NCBI GenBank assembly: GCA_964407285.1
Contig: CAYOVG010000278.1
Span: forward strand, 1-9,775
Source of the DNA: CAYOVG01 sp964407285
GTDB taxonomy: Bacteria; Desulfobacterota; Syntrophobacteria; Syntrophobacterales; Syntrophobacteraceae
Direction of reading: 5' to 3'
Length of the DNA stretch: 9,775 nucleotides
The notes beneath the pieces are model-generated. The model was not told the DNA's origin and did not search any database. It saw only the letters and a list, made by a program, of their open reading frames with translations. Both the position numbers and the translations under genes were made by a program. Numbering within the stretch: position 1 is the stretch's first letter; each line of letters begins with the position of its first letter. Below, piece by piece: positions 4,460 to 9,775 of this stretch.

Positions 4460-7000
4460 TTACGCCGCGTTTTGCTTTCCCCTTTTCTCCGCGATCATCT
4501 CATCGAGTTTTTTTCCAAGCTTTCGCAGGTGAGTCGCCATCTCCCCCGCTCGCTGGTAGCGGCGGTCCCGGTCCTTCTCCAGCGCTCTGTTAATGATGTC
4601 CACGAGCGGCTTGAAGATCCTCGGATTGTGCTGCCTGGGGTCGGGATGGGGGACGTTCATGATCTGGTGCATCAGGGCCGCCAGGTTGTCTCCCTGGAAA
4701 GGCAGATGCCCGGTCAGGAGCTGAAAGAGCATGACTCCGAGCGAGAATATATCGGACCTCCCGTCCACCTTCTGCCCTGAAATCTGTTCGGGAGACATGT
4801 AGTACGGAGTCCCCTTGAGCACTCCCGTCTGGGTCTGGGAAGTGGCGGTAATCCTTGCGATGCCGAAATCCGTGATCTTCACGGCGCCGGTATTCAGCAG
4901 CATTATGTTGGCCGGCTTGATGTCGCGATGCACTATTCCCTTCTCATGGGCGTAATCGAGGGCATCCGCGATATCGGCCGTATAGTCCATCACTTTGCGC
5001 AAGGGCAGAAGCTTATCCTCCTTCGTGAAGTTCTGAAGGTCCCGGCCTTCCAGGTACTCCATGGCGATGTAGGCCAGTTCCTGCTCCTCCCCGGCATCAT
5101 AGATGGTTACAATATGGGGATGGGACAGAGTTCCGGCGCTTTCCGCCTCCACGAAGAATTTTTGTTTCATCTTCTCCGCTTCTTCGGGCTCGTAGTCGGC
5201 GCTGAAGCGGAAAGTCTTGATGGCCGTGGTCCGGTTGATTCGAGGGTCCAGCCCCATGTAGACGACTCCCATGGCCCCCTTGCCCAACTGCTTGACGACT
5301 TCGTACCGGCCCAGCGTGGGCCGGGTATCCGTCCCGGTCGCGATCAGCCCGTCCGGGCCCATCCCCGCCCCCAGCACCACCGTCTCGCCCACCTGGATCA
5401 GCTTCTTCTTGCGCTCCTCGATGTCCTTGAATTTGGCGTCGTATCTTTCTATGTATTCGAAGACCGCCACGGCCTTGTTGAATTGCCGCTTCCGCTCATA
5501 GTCCAGGGCGAGATTGTAGAGGATGTCCTTCATGCCGTCGTCCACCGGGACACGGCGGAACTTGTCGAAGGCCATGTCCAGCATTCCCTGGCTCTGAAAG
5601 GAAAGCCCCAGCATCCTGTTGGTTTCCGCGGACTCCCCTTCGACCTTCTCCTTGGTCGCCTCCGTAGTGAAATACTGGAGGCTTACCACGCCCAGGTATC
5701 CGAAAAGAAGCTGTAGAACGGGATAGACCAGGGGCGCCCACAGCCCCTTGGAAACGAACAGGTACGTGTTGCCCCCCACGAGCAGCACGAGCAGCACCAC
5801 GAACGTAACGGCCGTAACCATCGCTCTCAGCCTCGGCAGCACGAAAGCGATCACCAGCCCCAGCACCAGCATCGTCGAGAGTTCCGCCATGGACGCCCAG
5901 TACGGCTGCTGAATGAACCTCTTGTTGAGGATGGCCCAGATCGTATGAGCGGAAAATTCTCCCTGGAACATGCCCGGATTCACGGGGGTGCTGAGCGGAT
6001 TGGACAACCCCGACGCGGTCGTGCTGACCAGGACGAGCTTGTTCTTGAAAATCGACAAAGGAATCTTGTCGTTGACGACGTCGTAGAAGGGATAGCTCTT
6101 GAACGCGCCGTGGGGGCCCTTGAAGTTGATGAGCAGCCCGGACTGCAGGTCCGTGGGAATCACAAGCGAATTCAGGTATATGGCGGACCCCATGTCGGCC
6201 CGGAGTTTGTCGCCGGGTACATCCAGAAACTGCATGGCCAGCTTCAAGGTATAGGAGGGAATATACATACCATTATACTTGTAGAGGAGTTGCTCCCGCC
6301 TGACCTTGCCGTCGATATCGAAGGGGACGTTAATGTGCCCGACTCCACGAGACAACATGAGGAACCGTTTGAGCGGCAGCAGCGGGTCGGACCCCAACGG
6401 GCAGTAGTCCTGCCCCGACCTCACCTTGACATTGGGAAAGGCCTGCGCGGCCAATTCCGAAGCATCTTCCTGCCCTCCCCCATCCGCTGCCCCGATGCCC
6501 TTGAAGACGATCGGAAGAACGACCGCGCCCGAATCCCTGAGCGCATCCTCGAGGGTCTTGTCGTTATCGAGCCTCAGGATGGCGTCCGACATGGCTTTCC
6601 CGAACACGGCATCCTTCCCGTTCTCCCGGTCGAGTCCGGTACCCTGGAAAAGCTCCTGCAGGCCCTTGAGTTCCTTCAGCGCGGCGTTCTCCTCGGGTTC
6701 GCTGAAGATGATGCTGAGTCCTATCACCTTGGGACCGCCCTCGCTGATCTTGCGTATCCCTCCGGCTATAACCGACCTGGACCAGGGCCAGCGCCCGATC
6801 TTTTCGATGGAATCGTCGTCCACATTCACCAGCACGATGTCGCTCGGCTTTTCCGTGTCGCTCCTGAGGCCCATACGAGCATCGTAGAGCTTGAATTCGA
6901 GCGAACTCAGGAACGAAAGATCGACAAACCAGAGGACCAGGAACAGAAGGGTAATGCCCAATCCGAGAAGTACCGCCGAATACTTTTTAATGCCGCTCAT
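4460..7000 (-). CDS. CHASE2-TPR transmembrane Ser/Thr protein kinase
   Basis: This is an 846-residue membrane receptor kinase. One N-terminal membrane helix (about 8-30) leads to an extracytoplasmic CHASE2 sensor domain (about 33-365), recognised by VNVDDDSIEKIGRWPWSR (58-75), IGLSIIFSEPEE (93-104) and a closing VLVSTTASGLSN/TPV segment. Three membrane helices follow (about 372-389, 393-411 and 421-443), the usual CHASE2 topology. Next come two TPR-like helical hairpins (about 455-530). The Hanks-type kinase domain (566-830) has the glycine loop GKGAMG (573-578), Lys595 in AIK, a helix-C Glu near 618, HRDIKPAN (691-698), DFG (711-713) and SPE (736-738). All catalytic residues are present. Activation-loop Thr/Ser residues (TSQTQTG) suit autophosphorylation. 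GGGGT about 7 nt upstream supports this start. It is first in the operon with the phosphatase and FHA protein. The ligand is unknown. Confidence 0.95.
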   Translation of the reverse strand: MSGIKKYSAVLLGLGITLLFLVLWFVDLSFLSSLEFKLYDARMGLRSDTEKPSDIVLVNVDDDSIEKIGRWPWSRSVIAGGIRKISEGGPKVIGLSIIFSEPEENAALKELKGLQELFQGTGLDRENGKDAVFGKAMSDAILRLDNDKTLEDALRDSGAVVLPIVFKGIGAADGGGQEDASELAAQAFPNVKVRSGQDYCPLGSDPLLPLKRFLMLSRGVGHINVPFDIDGKVRREQLLYKYNGMYIPSYTLKLAMQFLDVPGDKLRADMGSAIYLNSLVIPTDLQSGLLINFKGPHGAFKSYPFYDVVNDKIPLSIFKNKLVLVSTTASGLSNPLSTPVNPGMFQGEFSAHTIWAILNKRFIQQPYWASMAELSTMLVLGLVIAFVLPRLRAMVTAVTFVVLLVLLVGGNTYLFVSKGLWAPLVYPVLQLLFGYLGVVSLQYFTTEATKEKVEGESAETNRMLGLSFQSQGMLDMAFDKFRRVPVDDGMKDILYNLALDYERKRQFNKAVAVFEYIERYDAKFKDIEERKKKLIQVGETVVLGAGMGPDGLIATGTDTRPTLGRYEVVKQLGKGAMGVVYMGLDPRINRTTAIKTFRFSADYEPEEAEKMKQKFFVEAESAGTLSHPHIVTIYDAGEEQELAYIAMEYLEGRDLQNFTKEDKLLPLRKVMDYTADIADALDYAHEKGIVHRDIKPANIMLLNTGAVKITDFGIARITATSQTQTGVLKGTPYYMSPEQISGQKVDGRSDIFSLGVMLFQLLTGHLPFQGDNLAALMHQIMNVPHPDPRQHNPRIFKPLVDIINRALEKDRDRRYQRAGEMATHLRKLGKKLDEMIAEKRGKQNAA

Positions 7001-7144
7001 TTGTTACCCCAAATATATTTTGCTGTGTAGACTTGCGGGCTCTCAGGCGCTCCCCCAATCGCGCCGTGCCGAATGCCGTAGCGCGGGGTTACCGTATATT
7101 CGCATTCGCTCTCAGAGTATGGTGATGGTGATGCGCTCGCCGCC

Positions 7145-7173
7145 AGTATGATGGAGATGAATTTGCATGTCAA
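7145..7173 (-). promoter_or_regulatory. Sigma-70-type promoter of the kinase-phosphatase-FHA operon
   Basis: On the minus strand a perfect TTGACA (7168-7173) is followed after exactly 17 bp by CATACT (7145-7150, 4/6 of TATAAT). It reads toward the kinase start 145 bp away, with nothing else in between, giving an untranslated leader of about 135 nt. Confidence 0.6.
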
Positions 7174-7469
7174 TCCAAAACCTGGAGGATGCGGCGCTTT
7201 TATATCGGCACATCATAATCGCAGGCGGATGAGTTTCCGATGAAGACGCACGACGGACACGGGCGGGAATAATGGATCTGCCGCCGGTGGACGACGCGTC
7301 GTTTTTCCCTGCGCCGCACCAGGATAGAGTCCGTTCCTGCCCGGCTCCGGGAGACATCGAATTCCATGGACTAAATGGGTTCGGCTTTCATCTATCATTA
7401 AGAATCCCTATCCGTGGCATCCTCATCCATTACTATTACCAATTAGGAGTATGCAACAGCTTTTGATTC

Positions 7470-7478
7470 TGCTAGAAT
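7470..7478 (+). promoter_or_regulatory. Possible extended -10 promoter toward the SBBP gene
   Basis: TGCTAGAAT matches the extended -10 form TGn-TATAAT with one mismatch in the hexamer. No good -35 box is seen 16-18 bp upstream, but extended -10 promoters can do without one. If used, it would make a 5' leader of about 380 nt containing both hairpins described at 7585-7607 and 7641-7717. Confidence 0.25.
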
Positions 7479-7584
7479 GCCGCCTTTCTGTTCTTCGAAA
7501 AACAATCACGCCCAGTGCCGTTTCAGGCTCCTCCTGCCCGAATATTCACCATGGAAAAAAGGCAACAGGGATAACGCCTCTCAG

Positions 7585-7607
7585 TTCGACCCGCCATAAG
7601 GGTCGAA
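7585..7607. repeat. Perfect 8-bp hairpin
   Basis: TTCGACCC (7585-7592) and GGGTCGAA (7600-7607) are perfect reverse complements around a 7-nt loop. Imperfect pairing can extend into the flanking CCTCTC and GGGAGAAGG. No T-run follows, so it is not an obvious terminator. It could be an operator dyad or part of a structured leader RNA. Confidence 0.5.
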
Positions 7608-7640
7608 TGGGAGAAGGGAGCGGGTGTGTTTGTTTGCCGG

Positions 7641-7717
7641 GGAAGGGTTCAAAGTCTTATGTACGTAGGATTTGCAGGTTCTCTTACACCCAGATGCCAT
7701 AAGACGGCCCCCCTTCC
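7641..7717. repeat. Two-step inverted repeat with internal loop (candidate structured RNA)
   Basis: An outer stem GGAAGGG (7641-7647) pairs with CCCTTCC (7711-7717). After an internal loop of 6 and 5 nt, an inner stem GTCTTATG (7654-7661) pairs with CATAAGAC (7698-7705). Between them is a 36-nt apical segment. The nested, collinear pairing is more than a single chance dyad and lies in the presumed 5' leader of the SBBP gene. I cannot match it to a known riboswitch class. Confidence 0.4.
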
Positions 7718-7871
7718 ACGCATTTCACATGAAAACAGGCGATGCGTATTTTTCTCTCTTTTTGGGGCAAGCACCAGGGAAAACCGCGGAGACCGGAATT
7801 CCACCCGGTGTTCGGCGCCTTTGGCCGGAACTGGGGGTATCCCGGAGAGTTCAATGGAGGGGAGTCGGGAA

Positions 7872-9775
7872 ATGAAGGGTGGGCGCGGATTGTCCGAAGG
7901 TCGTCGTATTCTTACTCTTATTGCTGTTTTGTTGTGGATTGCCGGTCTGAGCAGTTGTTCCGCGGACACGAGGCACGGAGAAGAATCGAGGGGTCGCCCG
8001 GCCCCACTCCGGGCGGCCTGCGCCCCGGCGAATGAAGATTTCGGCCATAACTCACTCATCGCGGCCAGGCTGCTGGACACCCCGCTCCACTTCATAAAGA
8101 ACCAGGGGCAGATGGATGAGAGGGTAAAGTATTACGAAAAGAGCGGCGGCCATACCATATTCTTCGCCCTGGATGGAATCGTCATGGCCTTCCATGGCTC
8201 GACGCAAGCCGTTCGTCCGGAGTTCGAGGAGGACCGCTTCATCTCCGACCCCGAAGCGGAGAACCGCAATACCGGAACCGAAAACGTCACATCGCGCGTA
8301 GTCAGGATTACTCTGCCCGGAATGAACGAAGATGTGCGGATCGAGGAAGGAGACCCGCAGGGCGGCAGAGTCAATTATTTCGTGGGAAACGATTCTTCCA
8401 GGTGGATACGGGGCATTTCCGCATCGAAATCCGTACTCTACAAGGAAGCGTATCCCGGAGTCGACATCAAATTCTACGGGACCGGCAGGCAGATCGAATA
8501 CGATGTCGTCGTGAAGGCCGGAGCAGACCTCTCCTGTGTCGGATTTCGATACGAAGGCGTCGGCAATCCGGTAATCACCGATTCCGGCGATATCTCCATC
8601 GCGGCAGGCGATGGGATGGCGCTGATGCAGAAGAAGCCCGTCGCCTACCAGATTATCGACGGCAAAAGAGTCGAAGTGGATGGGCGGTTCAAGGTCCTGG
8701 AGGAAACCGAGGGCGCCGCCCTCTCCTCACGGTCCGGGGACTCCGGCGCAACGGCCGCGCGCCGCACCCTGGGGTTCGAGGTCGCGTCCTACGACCGTTC
8801 TCGGGACCTCATCATCGACCCTGTCCTCTACTATGCAAGTTACCTGGGAGGAAGCGGCCACGACCAGGGCAGCGCCATTGCGGTTGACTCCGCGGGAAAC
8901 ATCTATGTCACGGGCCATACGAGCGGCGAAGCTTTTCCCCTGAGCGACGCATTTCAGGCATCCTCCGGCGGCAGCTATGACGCCTTCATCACCAAGTTCG
9001 ACTCCGGCGGAAACCTGGTCTACTCCAGCTACCTGGGCGGCGCGGGAGACGATCAGGGTAAGGGCATTGCCGTGGATTCTTCCGGCAATGCCCTCGTCAC
9101 GGGCTACACGAGTTCAGCATCCAACGGCACGTTCCCCACCTTGTCCGCATTCCAGGCAACCTACGGCGGCGGAGCTTACGATGCGTTCATCGTCAAGGTC
9201 GACGGCTCCGGGGACCTGGTCTACTCCAGTTACCTGGGCGGCTCCACGGCCGACTACGGCCGGGCGGTCGCGGCAGACCCCGATGGGAACGCTTTCGTCA
9301 CGGGGCAGACCGCAGGGTCGTTCAATACCCTGGATGCATTCCAGGCGACCTATGGCGGCGGCGGCAACGACGCATTCACAGCGAAGGTCGATCCTACCGG
9401 AACTCTGGTTTATTCCAGCTATCTGGGCGGCTCCCTCAGCGACCGCGGCTTCGGCATAGCGGTGGACCCCTCCTACAACGTTTACGTCGCGGGAGTCACC
9501 GCCGGGGGCGCATTTCCCCTCACCACGGGGTTCGAGGCATCGGCGGGCGGCGGCAACGATGCATTCGTCACCAAGATCGATTCGAGCAAAGCGCAAGTCT
9601 ACTCCCGGCTCCTGGGCGGCGCAGGCTCGGACTACGGCCTGGCGATAGCGGTGGACTCATCGGGCAATGCGCTCATCACGGGTCACTCGGATTCTGCTTC
9701 CGAAGGTTCGTTCCCCGTCCTGAACGCCTTTCAGGCGTCCTTCGGAGGAGGCAATTACGATGCGTTCGTCTCCAG
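7872..9775 (+). CDS. SBBP beta-propeller repeat lipoprotein with DUF7948-like domain (3' end beyond window)
   Basis: This open frame has no stop before the window ends (634 codons visible). GGAGGGGAG about 6 nt upstream supports the ATG; an in-frame ATG at 7854 with GGAGAG is an alternative. The N-terminus has basic residues, a hydrophobic stretch and a lipobox LSSC with Cys29, so export and lipid anchoring are expected. Residues about 66-320 (FIKNQGQ, YFVGNDSSRWIRG, YPGVDIKFYG and IIDPVLYY motifs) match the DUF7948-type domain that commonly precedes SBBP repeats. From residue 321, five repeats start with Y-x-S-Y-LGG-like text at about 321, 384, 451, 514 and 577 (the fifth reads YSRLLGG), a period of 63-67 residues. 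Each carries IAVDSSGNxxVTG and a GG-x-YDAF-x-K-x-D end, forming beta-propeller blades. The protein is probably a large cell-surface or periplasmic scaffold; its substrate is unknown. Confidence 0.9.
   Translation, partial: MKGGRGLSEGRRILTLIAVLLWIAGLSSCSADTRHGEESRGRPAPLRAACAPANEDFGHNSLIAARLLDTPLHFIKNQGQMDERVKYYEKSGGHTIFFALDGIVMAFHGSTQAVRPEFEEDRFISDPEAENRNTGTENVTSRVVRITLPGMNEDVRIEEGDPQGGRVNYFVGNDSSRWIRGISASKSVLYKEAYPGVDIKFYGTGRQIEYDVVVKAGADLSCVGFRYEGVGNPVITDSGDISIAAGDGMALMQKKPVAYQIIDGKRVEVDGRFKVLEETEGAALSSRSGDSGATAARRTLGFEVASYDRSRDLIIDPVLYYASYLGGSGHDQGSAIAVDSAGNIYVTGHTSGEAFPLSDAFQASSGGSYDAFITKFDSGGNLVYSSYLGGAGDDQGKGIAVDSSGNALVTGYTSSASNGTFPTLSAFQATYGGGAYDAFIVKVDGSGDLVYSSYLGGSTADYGRAVAADPDGNAFVTGQTAGSFNTLDAFQATYGGGGNDAFTAKVDPTGTLVYSSYLGGSLSDRGFGIAVDPSYNVYVAGVTAGGAFPLTTGFEASAGGGNDAFVTKIDSSKAQVYSRLLGGAGSDYGLAIAVDSSGNALITGHSDSASEGSFPVLNAFQASFGGGNYDAFVS

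Larger units (their letters stand above)
7001..7853. other. Divergent intergenic region between kinase operon and SBBP lipoprotein gene
   Basis: No convincing gene is seen on either strand over about 850 bp. It carries the leftward kinase-operon promoter, a possible rightward extended -10 box and two strong inverted repeats nearer the lipoprotein gene, each listed separately. The segment 7180-7440 shows nothing I can name. Confidence 0.5.

Noticed and set aside
3458..4780. Plus-strand open frame of 440 codons
   Set aside because: It lies antisense to the PP2C phosphatase and kinase C-terminus; it is a shadow frame caused by high GC at third codon positions.
5945..7030. Plus-strand open frame of 361 codons
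   Set aside because: It is antisense to the CHASE2 half of the kinase gene and has no domain pattern.
7770..7850. Possible c-di-GMP or cobalamin riboswitch just before the SBBP gene
   Set aside because: The stretch is rich in short GC stems, but none of the conserved core motifs of those classes is present.
7649..8095. Minus-strand open frame of 148 codons overlapping the SBBP gene start
   Set aside because: It overlaps the lipoprotein signal region on the other strand, lacks a ribosome site and shows no domain.
8402..8887. Plus-strand open frame of 161 codons inside the SBBP gene
   Set aside because: It is an Arg-rich alternate frame of the lipoprotein gene, whose own frame runs uninterrupted from 7872 to the window end.

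Overview
The window looks like part of a GC-rich, Gram-negative bacterial chromosome. A sulfate-reducing or syntrophic deltaproteobacterium (Desulfobacterota, for example a Syntrophobacter relative) is my best guess. That guess rests on the CHASE2-type Ser/Thr kinase, the SBBP-repeat lipoprotein, an integron integrase with a long N-terminal extension and a type I-E-like CRISPR repeat. No single marker gene fixes the taxonomy.

Left part (1-1701) is a decayed integron. An HNH-endonuclease gene (152-766, minus) sits inside a textbook gene cassette. A core site, GTTAGCT on the minus strand, lies just before the gene (789-795). A folded attC site (53-157) follows it, and its R'' box exactly complements the cassette's own core site. 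About 390 bp away, in the divergent orientation expected of an integron, is a frameshifted N-terminal remnant of an integron integrase gene (1181-about 1701, plus). The stretch between them (796-1180) is where attI should be and holds a candidate cassette promoter reading toward the HNH gene. The extreme left edge (1-53) starts either another cassette or, possibly, a group II intron.

Middle (1702-2622) is non-coding. A 14-bp tandem repeat and a palindromic REP-like element lie where the integrase homology runs out. A small CRISPR array follows, with seven repeats at about 60-bp period and no cas genes in view. Its repeats are clean at the right end and eroded at the left, and a promoter-like leader lies on the right, so it probably reads leftward.

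Right-centre (2623-7000, minus) is a three-gene phospho-signalling operon. In order of transcription it encodes a membrane CHASE2-TPR-Ser/Thr kinase, a PP2C-type phosphatase and a twin-FHA protein: writer, eraser and reader of phosphothreonine. A good promoter (TTGACA-17-CATACT) lies 145 bp upstream of the kinase start. The set resembles the PpkA/PppA/Fha threonine-phosphorylation module of type VI secretion, but nothing else from such a system is visible.

Right end (7001-9775): an 850-bp intergenic region with strong hairpins leads into a divergent plus-strand gene. This gene encodes a lipoprotein with an N-terminal DUF7948-like domain and at least five SBBP beta-propeller repeats, and it runs off the window.
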